Source of the DNA: Polynucleobacter necessarius
Lineage (GTDB): Bacteria > Pseudomonadota > Gammaproteobacteria > Burkholderiales > Burkholderiaceae
Direction: 5' to 3'
Length of the DNA: 64,000 bases
Assembly: GCA_900095165.1 (NCBI GenBank)
Contig: LT606947.1
Location: forward strand, 310,001-374,000
Shown here in pieces: positions 1 through 9,715 of this stretch; position 1 is the first letter of the stretch; each line of letters begins with the position of its first letter. Position numbers and translations under genes: made by a program. A model generated the notes under the pieces. It saw nothing but the letters and a program-made list of their open reading frames with translations, did no database searches and had not been told where the DNA came from.

Positions 1-346
1 TTTCCGGACTCAAAATTTTTGCAGTCTCGCCCATAAAGCGGACACCAGCCACAATTAGATTTTTAGCAGAGTGATTTTTGCCAAAACGTGCCATCTCCAA
101 AGAGTCAGCAACATAACCACCAGTAGATAAAGCTAGGTCCTGAATGTCGCCATCCACATAGTAGTGGGCGACCAAGGCGGCATCCTTTTCAACTAGTAAT
201 TGCTTAATTCGGGCAATGACTGCATCTTTTTCAGCGCCATGAAGTTGAGGAGGGGTCTTAGCCCAAGCTTGGGCGGTACAAGTATCTCCAGCAGCATCCT
301 GCTGTGGGTAATCAAAGGCTATGGGGGCGCTAACAGTTGAATTCAT
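1..346 (-). CDS. nadA: Quinolinate synthase NadA, N-terminal part (runs off the window)
   Basis: Quinolinate synthase condenses iminoaspartate with dihydroxyacetone phosphate to quinolinate in de novo NAD synthesis, using a 4Fe-4S cluster. About 115 N-terminal residues are visible. They start at the ATG at 346 ([16 protein letters not shown]), pass through the typical [14 protein letters not shown] segment (usually YY.DP.IQ.LA) and end in [14 protein letters not shown], a highly conserved NadA block. The rest lies beyond base 1. It is divergent from the TpsB gene with about 135 bp between the two starts. No lesion is seen in the visible part. Confidence 0.93.
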   Translation of the reverse strand, partial: MNSTVSAPIAFDYPQQDAAGDTCTAQAWAKTPPQLHGAEKDAVIARIKQLLVEKDAALVAHYYVDGDIQDLALSTGGYVADSLEMARFGKNHSAKNLIVAGVRFMGETAKILSPE

Positions 347-481
347 ACGAAATCTTAACCTGTGCTGTCATTTTCTACCTTGATCACCATTAGCTGCAGG
401 GCTAGCGTCGGTCTCAATTAATGCGAATAAATAGTTTTTCCATATAAAATCTCATAATTATTTGAATTTATTGATAAATCT

Positions 482-2227
482 ATGCCGCACACTTTTTTAC
501 CTACAAGTCAAATCTTCTTAAAAGTCGTAAGACAAACATCCTTTGTATTGCTAGCGTCCTTTTGCGCCATGGCCAATGCCCAAATTGATGCCGATGCTTT
601 GCAGCAGGGTCTGGAAAAGCAGTTGCCCATGCCTTCACCGCTTGCTTTGCCAGATGCGACTGCTAAGGACCCTTTGCGCACTACTCCACAAAGTGCCCCA
701 GGAGATGTTACTTTCGATGTCAAGTCCTTTGTGCTTGAGGGAGTTAATTTACTGTCCGAAGCCAGCGTACAAGCAATTTTGAAGCTTTGGGTTAATCGCC
801 CAGTCAATTTTGATGATTTGCAAAAAGCGTGTGATGCAGTAATGGATTTTTATCGCAAGTCTGGATATACCGTGCAAGCTATTTTGCCGCCACAGAAAAT
901 AGCCAATGGTGCGGTCAAAATTTTAGTGACCGAAGCAAAATTGAGTAGTGTCTTCGTAGACACGCCAAATGGACCGACCCGTTTTAGCAAAGAAACTACA
1001 GCTGAATACATTACTTATGCCAACCCAATCGGCGAACCTCTTAATATGCGGGCAATTGAACGTGCACTCATTATTTTGAATGAGACCCCAGGGGTATTGG
1101 TTTCCAGTCAACTTGAGCCTGGCGCCAAGGATGGTGAAACTGCGGTGAGATTGCAACTCAACCAGCCACAGTGGTACCAAGGCAAGGTAGAAGCCAATAA
1201 CTACGGTAGTAGAACTACTGGCGCTAACCAGGGTGTCATTGCCTTGAGTGGCATTAATCCATTGGGAATTGGAGACCAAGTCTCTGTCAATAGCGTCTAC
1301 TCTGAAGGCTCTCAATATGTGCAGGGTTCTTATTCATTGCCAGTCTCCAAAGATGGTTTGCGATTGGGTATATCGGGCACCTATTTGAATTACAAGAACG
1401 TCAGTAACTATGCCTTGAGTCCAAGCGCAGGATTTGGTGATGCGTGGATCACGGGAGCATCGCTTGCTTACCCGCTGATTCGTCAGCAAGGTACTAACGT
1501 CAACGTCAATGCAAATTACGATGTTAAAAGTTATATGAACAAAAACTTGGCGACCACAGCGACCATCAGTAGTTACAACATCAACAATGCCTCTTTAGGA
1601 TTGTCTGGTAATCACTTCGATACTTTTGGTGGCGGTGGTGTGAGTGCTGGATCTGTGACGGTGGTTCATGGTTATCTCGATATTCTAGGTACCAGCGCAC
1701 AAAATTATGGGCAATACACCCCTGCCAGTTTTACGAAGTTCACTTTTGCAGGCAATCGAACTCAGCAATTAACAGAAGATGGCGCTACTACAGCCTATAT
1801 TGCAGTCAATGGCCAATTCGCATCCGTGAATTTGAACTCTGCTGAACAAGTCTATATAGGTGGCCCTTACGCTGTGCGCGCATATCCAGTTGCGCAAGGT
1901 GGTGGCTCACAAGGTGGTGTTGGCACAGTGGAATTTCGTCATCAATTTCTAGAGCGTGTTACGGCTAGCGTTTTCTACGATTTGGGACTGGTGCAGCAAT
2001 ATAAAAACACCTGGCAGGGCTGGCAAGGCGCCTCAAATGCAAACAATACATACTCACTTCAGGGCGCTGGCTTTGGGGTGAAGTGGGATTGGGAGGGCTG
2101 GAATCTAGAGGCTATGGTGGCATGGCAAATCGGTAAGAATCCACTTTATTCGAATGGTCGACCTGTCAACACTGATGGCACCACAACCAATCCACTCGGT
2201 TGGGTAACGGGAAGTTATCAATTCTAA
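482..2227 (+). CDS. Two-partner secretion outer-membrane transporter (TpsB; ShlB/FhaC/HecB family)
   Basis: TpsB proteins are 16-strand outer-membrane barrels with two periplasmic POTRA domains that export a partner TpsA exoprotein. The 581 residues begin with a signal peptide (about 1-33, ending SFCAMANA before Q). A Pro-rich linker follows, then POTRA-type sequence at about 75-150 (VTFDVKSFVLEGVNLLSEASV) and a second at about 150-225. The barrel ends in GWVTGSYQF with the terminal Phe expected of barrel proteins. The conserved loop-6 VRGY motif reads VRAY at residues 465-468, a Gly-to-Ala change. This is the only gene of the TPS island without a lesion. It lies directly upstream of the chaperone and exoprotein genes, which are its probable clients. 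Confidence 0.93.
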   Translation: MPHTFLPTSQIFLKVVRQTSFVLLASFCAMANAQIDADALQQGLEKQLPMPSPLALPDATAKDPLRTTPQSAPGDVTFDVKSFVLEGVNLLSEASVQAILKLWVNRPVNFDDLQKACDAVMDFYRKSGYTVQAILPPQKIANGAVKILVTEAKLSSVFVDTPNGPTRFSKETTAEYITYANPIGEPLNMRAIERALIILNETPGVLVSSQLEPGAKDGETAVRLQLNQPQWYQGKVEANNYGSRTTGANQGVIALSGINPLGIGDQVSVNSVYSEGSQYVQGSYSLPVSKDGLRLGISGTYLNYKNVSNYALSPSAGFGDAWITGASLAYPLIRQQGTNVNVNANYDVKSYMNKNLATTATISSYNINNASLGLSGNHFDTFGGGGVSAGSVTVVHGYLDILGTSAQNYGQYTPASFTKFTFAGNRTQQLTEDGATTAYIAVNGQFASVNLNSAEQVYIGGPYAVRAYPVAQGGGSQGGVGTVEFRHQFLERVTASVFYDLGLVQQYKNTWQGWQGASNANNTYSLQGAGFGVKWDWEGWNLEAMVAWQIGKNPLYSNGRPVNTDGTTTNPLGWVTGSYQF

Positions 2228-2268
2228 AAATAACCCTCAACATCAATTCATCAGCGAGCTGTAGGCCA

Positions 2269-3096
2269 ATGAAAAATAATCTTCTCGTCAACTTATTTGC
2301 TTTGGCCGCAACAGTCATTGTTGCTAATGTTTCTGCACAGACAAAGCCTGAGGCTAAATCAGATTACGAATTTGTAGCTACAGTAAACGGCTCTCCCATT
2401 ACACAGGGCCTCCTCAACTTAAATGTGAGGGCCCTTACTAGTCATGGTCAAAAAGATACTCCTGAGTTGCGTCAGGCGATTAAAGAAGATCTCATCAATA
2501 AAGAATTGATTGCGTAGGAAGCAACTCGCTTGGGCCTTGCCAAAGAAATTGATTTTCCAGATCAGATCACGCAACTTAAACAAAACTTATTACTTCAGGC
2601 ATTCCTAGAAGAGTACTTTAAGAAGAATCCCATTACGGATGCCAAAATGCGTGAAGAGTATGATCGTCAGCGTAAGTTGATGGGCGAGGGTAGTAACGCC
2701 ACTCAATATCGCTTGAGTCAAATCGTAGTTTCTACCGAGACTGACGCAATTGATTTAATTCGTCGTATTCAAAAGGGCGAGTTATTTGGCAAGCTGGCTC
2801 AGGAGTACTCCATTGACACGGGCTCAAAGGCTCAAGGTGGGGCATTGGGCTGGGTTTTGCCAGGTCAAGTTATTCCGGCTGTCGCAAATAGCCTTTCTAG
2901 TATGGGTAAAGGGACTGTTTCTACTACCCCAATACAAACCCCAGTTGGGTGGGTGATCATTAAAGTGGACGATAAGCGCCCGTTTAAAGTTCCCACCTTT
3001 GAAGAGGCTAAGCCCCAGCTTCGTCAGGCCTTGGTTCAGCAGTATATCGCTGAAGCTGTAAAAGCTTTAAAGGCAAATGCGAGGATCGCCCAATGA
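2269..3096 (+). pseudogene. Parvulin-type peptidyl-prolyl isomerase (Par27/SurA-like) with in-frame TAG
   Basis: This would encode a 275-residue periplasmic peptidyl-prolyl cis-trans isomerase and chaperone. The start ATG at 2269 gives a signal peptide (MKNNLLVNLFALAATVIVANVSAQ). A SurA-like N-terminal helical region follows, then a parvulin domain with typical QYRLSQIVV, FGKLAQEYSID and GGALGWVLPGQVIPA blocks. Codon 83 is TAG (2515-2517) within LIA[stop]EATRLG. Related proteins commonly have Gln here, and CAG to TAG is one transition. The frame is otherwise open. Size and position beside a TpsB gene recall Bordetella Par27, a parvulin that binds filamentous haemagglutinin; the functional link is inferred. 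Without readthrough only an 82-residue stub is made. A restart downstream of the stop would lack a signal peptide. Confidence 0.85.
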
Positions 3097-3633
3097 ATCT
3101 ATACAAAATCACCTAAATTTTGCTAATAGCATTGCTAACAAGTCTGCCTTCATGGGCTCAGGCACAAAAACTGGCCTCCCAGAATTGGGTAGTAGACCTG
3201 AATGGTCAAAAGAACGAAGCCTATACTGCTAATGACTCCAAATCCTCCTTTGGGGTCTTTTGTTCTGGCGAAAAGTGCCTGTTTTACCTCCATCAGGCTC
3301 TGAAATGTGATCCAGGCGCTAAATACTCAGTTTTGATGAATAGCCAGCCTATTTCTACCGCTTTAAGCATGGAGTGCACCCAGATCGGGGGGGAATCTAT
3401 TTCAGATCCTAGATCTCTTTGAAGCCGTTCTAAAGGCCACCCAGACGGGTGAAATGATCGGTTTTGCTGTAGCTCTCCAGTCTGGCGTATTTGCCGTCAC
3501 TCGGTTCAGTTTGGCAGGGGCAAAACCGGCTATCGAAAGGGCGCTTTTGGAGGCTGCAAAAAGCAAATTTAGGGACCAAAAACTACCCCCTGAAAACACC
3601 CCAAAATCGACCCTAAAAGACATCGCCATTTGA
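3093..3633 (+). pseudogene. Small exported protein of the TPS island, nonsense and frameshift
   Basis: The family is not firmly recognised. The ATG at 3093 overlaps the TGA of the parvulin gene (ATGA), which suggests translational coupling. It opens a signal peptide, MNLYKIT[TAA]ILLIALLTSLPSWAQAQ, interrupted by TAA at 3114-3116. A second lesion is a G7 run at 3387-3393. Removing one G joins ...MECTQIGG to NLFQILDLFEAVLKATQTGEM and the frame continues to TGA at 3631, giving about 179 residues. The exported portion has Cys pairs (GVFCSGEKCLF) and a C-terminal GFAVALQ..FSLAGAKPAIERAL segment, an arrangement loosely like IalB-type periplasmic proteins. That comparison is tentative. A TTG at 3120 could act as an alternative start past the first stop. 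Confidence 0.7.
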
Positions 3634-3660
3634 GTAAAAAAACACTGCAGTTTTACTCAA
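3630..3660. repeat. Perfect 10-bp inverted repeat at the gene end
   Basis: TTGAGTAAAA (3630-3639) pairs with TTTTACTCAA (3651-3660) around an 11-base loop, overlapping the stop codon at 3631. It could be a weak transcript-end hairpin, but no T tract follows, so a terminator call is not secure. Confidence 0.5.
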
Positions 3661-3848
3661 TTGGAAATGCAAATTCAGCGCAGTGAGTCAAAACTATTTC
3701 ACACTCGGTCTTACCCATGAAATGCGTGACAATTCATTTCATAAGTAATGCAAATCAATCACAGCTATATCTAAAACAGTGTTTTAAGAGTGTGATGCAG
3801 GATGAACTTAAAGTAAAAGATCATCAACTTAGCCATTCATTTACGTAA

Positions 3849-3869
3849 ACTTCAAGTAAAGCTTGAAGT
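3849..3869. repeat. 8-bp inverted repeat in the long leader region
   Basis: ACTTCAAG (3849-3856) and CTTGAAGT (3862-3869) form a perfect inverted repeat with a five-base centre. It is an operator or hairpin candidate only; no flanking T tract supports termination on either strand. Confidence 0.4.
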
Positions 3870-4431
3870 AAAAAATTACCATAACAATAGCTAATTTTTT
3901 ACAAATATAGGGCTGCGATAGCGCATAAAAATAGATTCCAACAGGTAGTAAAAAGAGGGATAAAACCCGCTTCATTTTGAATCAAAACCCTAATAATTTT
4001 TGCTGTTTAAAAAAGCAAAAAACATCTCAACAATTGACCTAAAAACAAGTTCATTTACGAGTTCAGTTTCCAGGCCAATTCTCTAAAAAAATAGATCACT
4101 TTTTCTCCCAAAAATAATGAGAAGATGAGCTCACAATATCCTCAAAATGAAGCAGAAAAAATGACTCAGGAATGATGGAGAAAATTTTCAAATTCACTTC
4201 TTTCGGGCTGTGCAGAACAACTCTTATTTCAATGGAAAATGCACTGAAATTTCACCCCAAAAAGACCCTCATTTTGGGGTGAAAAGGACATCAAAAATCG
4301 ACCTTGGAATATCTCCTAAGGGTGCCCAAAATCGCAAAATTACCCATTTTATAAATGCACCCTTTTTGAGCATTAAAAGAGGTATTCAGCGCAAACCCTT
4401 TAAATAAAAAGGGCGTCTATAAACCAAATCA

Positions 4432-4445
4432 TTGACGCAAATCAA
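4432..4445. promoter_or_regulatory. FNR/Anr-like box upstream of exoprotein 1
   Basis: TTGACGCAAATCAA matches the FNR/Anr consensus TTGAT-N4-ATCAA at nine of ten defined positions. It lies about 150-270 bp upstream of the possible starts of the first exoprotein. It could place the adhesin under oxygen control, but single-site matches of this length arise by chance in AT-rich DNA. Confidence 0.3.
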
Positions 4446-4596
4446 GGTTAGCTAAAGGGTTAGATTTTGTGTATCCTAATTGTTCTCTCAGCCATATAAA
4501 CAGGGCTTTCCAGAGAATTCTGCAGTAAATAAAAAGCAAGCAAAAAGTAATAAAAAAGTAGTGCGATAGTTAGATATTTTTTGAGTAACGAGTGGC

Positions 4597-5532
4597 ATGT
4601 TTTGCACCCAAGCAAATGTAATTTTTTTGAAAAAACTAGCAGTAAAAATTCTCGATCAGCAGTCATTTTTCTTTGCAAAAGCGAAGAGGAATTTTGTCGT
4701 GAAAAATTCATACAATAAGACGCGCTTTGCAGTCGGATTTTTGATTCTCAGCCAGTTCAATTTTGCAATCTCTCAGACAGCTCCAAATGCTCTCCCAACA
4801 GGGGGTCAAGTAGTCGCTGGAAGTGCAACCATTTCGCAGACGCAAACCGCTACTTCTGCGACCATGAATATCAATCAAACTTCACAACGTGCTGTTGTAA
4901 ATTGGGATAGCTTTAACGTTGGCAAAAATGCCCAGGTGAATTTCAATCAACCAAATGCATCTGCTGCGACTCTCAATCGAGTGACTGGAGCGAGTGCTTC
5001 CATGATCGATGGTGCGATTCGTGCAAATGGACAGGTGGTGCTTGTCAATCCCAATGGCGTGACCTTTGATAGGGGTGCGGAGATCAATGCAGGTGCTGTT
5101 GTTGCGTCCACTATGAACATCGCCAACAAAGATTTCATGGACGGAAAATCGACCTATAAAGGCAGCGGAAAAGGGACCATTGTTAATGAGGGAAAAATCA
5201 GCGTAAATGACCTCAATGGATACATCGCGCTTTTGGCCCCAGAAATCCGTAATGAAGGCTACCTTTTGGCCCGAAAAAGACCCAATAACGCGGTAGCTTT
5301 AGCCTCCGGAGAGCAAATTACTCTGGATTTCAGGGGTGACCAGCTCATTTCAGTCAATGCGGATAAGGCGACCTATGGCGCCTTGATCGAAAACAAGCGG
5401 GTTGTAGAGGTAAAAGGGGGTCTGATCGTGGTGGCCGCCGGTTCAGCCAATCAGCTCATGAATTCCGTTATTAAGAACGCTGGACGCATTTCTGCCTCAA
5501 CGATGGTGAATAACGGTGGCGTGACGAATTAG
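4597..5532 (+). pseudogene. Exoprotein 1, fragment A: signal peptide and TPS domain
   Basis: This fragment carries a hydrophobic signal segment (FAVGFLILSQFNFAIS) followed by the haemagglutination-activity domain. The domain has the typical VVNWDSFNVGKNAQVNFNQP and VNPNGVTF motifs, the latter being the NPNG signature of TPS domains. It ends at a false TAG near 5530. Exoprotein 2 reads GGVIELVASNVTQAG at the same place. Adding one base after GGVT here gives GGVTELVAANVTQAG, so a base was lost near 5525. Confidence 0.88.
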
Positions 5533-7442
5533 TGGCAGCGAATGTCACCCAGGCTGGTACCGTGGCTGCTAATGGCAAAGGCGAGAATTCGAAGGGTGGT
5601 CAGGTCAATATCGTGGGTGAGAACATCACCTTGGCCCAGAACTCCAAAACTACGGCTACTGGTAAAGCGGGCGGGGGCAGTGTCGAGGTAGGTCTTGGCA
5701 GAACTCAGGCTACCAATACAAACCAAGCGCCCGTACAAGAAGTGGCAAGAGCAGCTAGCGCTCTTACTACGACTGCAAGCATCGAGACCCGCCAAGCAGC
5801 AGCTCAACAAGTTGCTACTGTTGCGAGTCAAGCAAAACAAATTGCTAAAACTGTCGCCGTTGAAGAAGGTGCATTGGTTAATGTTTCATCAACTCAAAAA
5901 GGTGACGCTGGCAACATTGTGATTTGGTCTGAAGTGAAAACCACTGTGAACGGAATTCTGAAAGCAGTAGGTGGATCACTTAGTGGTAATGGTGGATTTG
6001 TTGAGACCAGTTCTAAAGGAACTGTGAATGTTGGCAAGCAATTAGTTATCGACACAAGTGCTGCAAAAGGTAAGTCTGGTTTGTGGTTCTTAGACCCGAT
6101 TCACTTGATCATCGATGCGAGTGCAGCGAACGTGATTTCATCTGCATTAACTAACAACAACGTGACGATTGCTGTGAATGGCAATGTGTGTCCGAGCCTT
6201 GGCAGCTGTACGCAGAACGGCAGTGGCAGCTTAACGATTGCTAGTAGCGCAGACATCTTGAAGCAGGGTGGCTCACTCACTACGCTCAAATTAATTTCGT
6301 CTGGAATCTTCAATCTCAATGCGAATATTTCTGGAGCAGATCTGAACGTCATCATTAATAGCTCGATTGCTTATCTGAATATTGGTACAACGATCAACGC
6401 ATCACAAGTCACAATACAAGCACAAAGTATTTATGCGAATGGAACAATCAATGCATATGGTGTAAGTAATGCATCAACACCACTGGGCGCTGCAATCCAA
6501 TTGCTTGCACAAGCAATCTATGTATCGGGAAGTTTGAATGTTGCTAATAATGCAAGCAACAATACGAATACAAATACCAACACAAACACAAACACAAACA
6601 GCAACAGCATTACCTACAACGGTGCTGTGATTCGTAGAGAAGACATTCCTACGTTCTTAGCGGCGCAAAATAATGCGTCTACAGGTCTAGATGTGGTGTA
6701 TTCAAGCTCCGCTGCGAATGATTCAGTAGCGGATCGCATCAATACACAGACCAATATCATCTATTTGAATGCAGTAAGAGACATTAATCTCTACAGCACA
6801 GCAGAAATCAAGGCAAACGGCACTACTGGCGGGTATATCACCCTGATTGCCCAGGCTTTTAATGCGCAAAGTGGTTCACTTATACAAGCCAACGGCAACA
6901 ATGGCCCCGGTGGCGACATCGTTCTAACAACTAGTGATGTACACCTCTCAGGAGCGATCAGCGCCAATGGCGCAAACGGTGGCTCTTTTGCGCTTTCTGC
7001 AAATTCTGCTCAATTTGACAGCACCGCGACCATTCAGACCAATGGTTCGAACGGCCATGGAGGCCATATAGATATTGATGTTTCACAAGATATTATTTTT
7101 GTCAATAGTGGTTTATACGCAAATGGTGCAACCGACGGCGGCAGCATCCGCATCCTCAGCAGAACAGGCAATTTAAGCCTCTTTGACTCACGTATTCAGA
7201 TGAATGGCGGCAGTATTGGCATTTCAGCTTTCAATCAAACCATTCTCACAGGCGCAACAGTAGAGGCGAATGGTTTTATTAAAAGCGGAACAATCCTTAT
7301 CGGCAATGATGCTCAAAATGGCACATTGCCGTTTTCTATTTTTACAGATATTCAACGCACAACATCCATTAGCACGGATGCACTTGATGTAACAGTCTCG
7401 AATTTTATGTGGGGTTTATTGAAACCTCTGCCCAAACTCTAA
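5526..7442 (+). pseudogene. Exoprotein 1, fragment B: right-handed beta-helix region
   Basis: This fragment continues fragment A in the next frame. It consists of beta-helix repeats rich in G, N, S, T and A, with blocks such as GNGGFVETSSKGTVNVG and SGLWFLDPIHLIIDAS shared with exoprotein 2. A (NT)n stretch coded by an AC-rich hexamer lies near 6558-6602. The frame is lost near 7408 by a one-base deletion. The following frame resumes with GFIETSAQTLNLLGSI, matching GLIETSGQTINLLASI in exoprotein 2. Confidence 0.85.
6558..6602 (+). repeat. In-frame AC-rich hexanucleotide repeat coding for (Asn-Thr)n
   Basis: About seven imperfect hexamers of the type AAYACN encode a run of alternating Asn and Thr (NTNTNTNTNTNTN). 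Unit length is a multiple of three, so expansion or contraction would change length without changing frame. Confidence 0.75.
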
Positions 7443-8099
7443 ATCTTTTGGGTTCTATTAACGTAGGCCGTGGTGGTATGTGGTTAATTGATCCGGTGGA
7501 TATCTTTATCGGAAATTCATCAAACCACAATATTCTTAATACAGCTATTAATGCTGCTCTTGTGTCATCAAACGTCACCATTAATGCTGCTGCCTCTGGC
7601 AGTTGTTCGGGTCTAAGTTGCTTCCAATCATCTCCTTCAAGCTCGGTGGGCGATATTTGGCTTTTCGGGGCAATTGATAAAGCGGGATCCACTCCGACAA
7701 CCTTAACGCTGATAGCAGATAAAAGCATCTTACTTAATACACCAATCACGAACTCAGGAAGCGGTGCCCTAAATGTTGTCTTAACTGCGAACGTAGCTGT
7801 CAACGGCGAAGTTCAGATTAATCAACCCATTACGATAAAGGGTAGCTTACAGGTCACTAGTAAATCTCAATTTACTACTGCCTATATGACTGACATCACT
7901 GCAAATGCAGGTATAACGAAAGTTGCTGGTGGCGGTTTAACTTCTCTGGGCGGCAATCTCATAACAATTAATTCACCAATTAACATTAATGGTGACTTAT
8001 TAATTCGCAAGAATCTTTCACTCACGACATCGGGTGGAGCAATTAATATTACTGGTGCAATTTCAAGCATTACTACCGCGGTAACTACTTACATATCAG

Positions 8100-8810
8100 G
8101 CACATCAACATTCACTACAGGAAGTGGAGTTACTAGTATTGAGGTCATGGTAGTAGGTGGTGGTGGCTCTGTGGGAGGCGGCGGCGGTGCCGGAGGTGTT
8201 GTTTACTATTCCAATTTAGGTGTATTAGCATCCACAGGTTACACGGCGACTGTTGGGTCTGGTGGTTCAGGGGCCGCGCCGGGGGCTAACGGAAATGGTG
8301 GGCAAAATTCTATTTTCGGTGCCATTACAGCTATTGGTGGTGGTGGCGGCGTGAACCAAGGCTGTTGTTATTATGCATCTGGCATCGCTGATAACGGTGG
8401 CTCTGGTGGTGGAGGTAGCGGTTATGTAGGAAACATTTTTACAGATGGAACCGGCGGTATCAGTCAGGGAAATGCAGGTGGTAGCCCAGGCACAGCTCCG
8501 GCTGGAGGCGGCAATGCTTCAAATTCTGGAGTCGGCGGAGCTGGTGGTGATGGCATTTATTACTCCATTACAGGCTTATCCACTCTTTACGCCACTGGTG
8601 GTGGCATTGGTGAAGGTACTGGAGGTTATGCATCAGGGGGAAATTCGGGCTTTAATAACAATAACTCAAAAACTGGCCTTTCAGATGGTCGTCCTGGCAC
8701 GATTGCCGCTAATTCAGGCTCTGGAGGCGGCGGGCAGCGGGCCTATGCATCAACAGGGTCAAGTAAATCAGTGGCCTCCGGTATTGTAGTGATTCGTTAT
8801 GCAACGTCAG
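8100..8810 (+). other. Glycine-rich domain 1 inside exoprotein 1
   Basis: The segment starts at FTTGSGVTSIEVMVVGGGG, runs through many poly-Gly turns and ends SGIVVIRY. This start and end resemble the glycine-rich domain of phage tail and bacterial surface proteins. It contains a CC pair (GCCYYASG). It is codon-compatible with, but compositionally unlike, the surrounding Thr/Ser-rich repeats. Confidence 0.65.
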
Positions 8811-9099
8811 AAGGTTCAACTCTATCGTTGGATGCCGGGTCTGGAGTTGCAACAATTCAAGGAAATATCTCAGGGGCAACAGCAATCATCAAGAATGGCT
8901 CTGGTTTAGCCATTCTCTCAGGAGATAATTCATATACTGGTGGAACAACATTAACAGCAGGCACTTTAGGCGTTTACACCAATCCGGCTCTTGGAAGTGG
9001 TGCGCTCACTTTAGCTGGCAGCACTACATTGTTATTAGGCCGTGCAGTTACAGACATTGCAAATGACATTACTCTTAGCGGAAGCGCCACTGTAGCATT

Positions 9100-9715
9100 T
9101 GATACGAATGTAGATTATTTGATCGTCGCTGGTGTTGGTCGTGGCGGCGGCGGTGGTGCTAGTGGCGTTCTTACGGGAACGACTAGTCTTGCAAATACTT
9201 CTTATGCACTTACTGTGGGTGCAGGTGGCGCTGCTGTTGTGAATGACCAAAGAGGTGTAAATGGTGGTGATTCATCGCTTGATTCAGTTGCTACTGCAAC
9301 TGGCGGTGGTGGCGGTGGTGGCTGGACTGCTTGTAGTGGTTTAGGTGGTGGCGCTTCTGGATGTGGAGGTACAGGCGATACTGCGGTTGCTGGCCAAGGA
9401 TATGCGGGCGCCAATACTCCGGTTATAAATCAAGCGAATGGCGGTGCCGGAGCAGCTGCTTCTGGTGCTAATGGTGGCATAGGTATTGAGCCATTAATCA
9501 CTGGATCATCACTTTGTGTCGGTGGTGGCGGTGGCGCAGGTTCAATTAATAGCGGTGGCACAGCAGGCACAGGCGGCACATGTTGTGGTGCTAACGGTAA
9601 GAATCAGGTCACTACAGGTAATTCAGGTACCGCAAATACTGGTGGTGTAGAGGGTTACGCAGGAACGTCGGGCGCTGGCGGTTCGGGCATCATCATTGTT
9701 CGTTATTTGGGTGGG
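9100..9715 (+). other. Glycine-rich domain 2 inside exoprotein 1
   Basis: A second copy runs from VDYLIVAGVGRGGGGG to SGIIIVRY. It is separated from the first by a single autotransporter-type repeat, and it carries four clustered cysteines or more (ACSGL, SGCGG, GTCCGANG). The order repeat-Gly-repeat-Gly suggests insertion of a duplicated module into an adhesin backbone. Confidence 0.65.

Larger units (their letters stand above)
3634..4596. other. AT-rich stretch without a convincing gene
   Basis: About 960 bp separate the small exported protein from the first exoprotein gene. The strand is AT-rich with many stops in all frames. The only longer frame (4210-4407, 65 codons) has no recognisable content. 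Two structures stand out: an 8-bp inverted repeat ACTTCAAG/CTTGAAGT at 3849-3869 and an FNR-like box at 4432-4445. The length and the upstream position suggest a long leader or regulatory region for the exoprotein, or remains of a decayed gene. Confidence 0.6.

Noticed and set aside
4210..4407. A 65-codon open frame in the leader of exoprotein 1
   Set aside because: No ribosome binding site, no recognisable motif, and biased only by the AT-rich sequence.
4432..4477. Sigma-70 promoter with TTGACG as the -35 box upstream of exoprotein 1
   Set aside because: No acceptable -10 hexamer lies 16-18 bases downstream; the nearest TA-rich hexamers are at the wrong spacing.
8130..9715. The Gly-rich segments as elastin- or silk-like low-complexity sequence
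   Set aside because: Both copies have a non-repetitive beginning and the same SGI..RY end, which points to a defined domain rather than simple low complexity.
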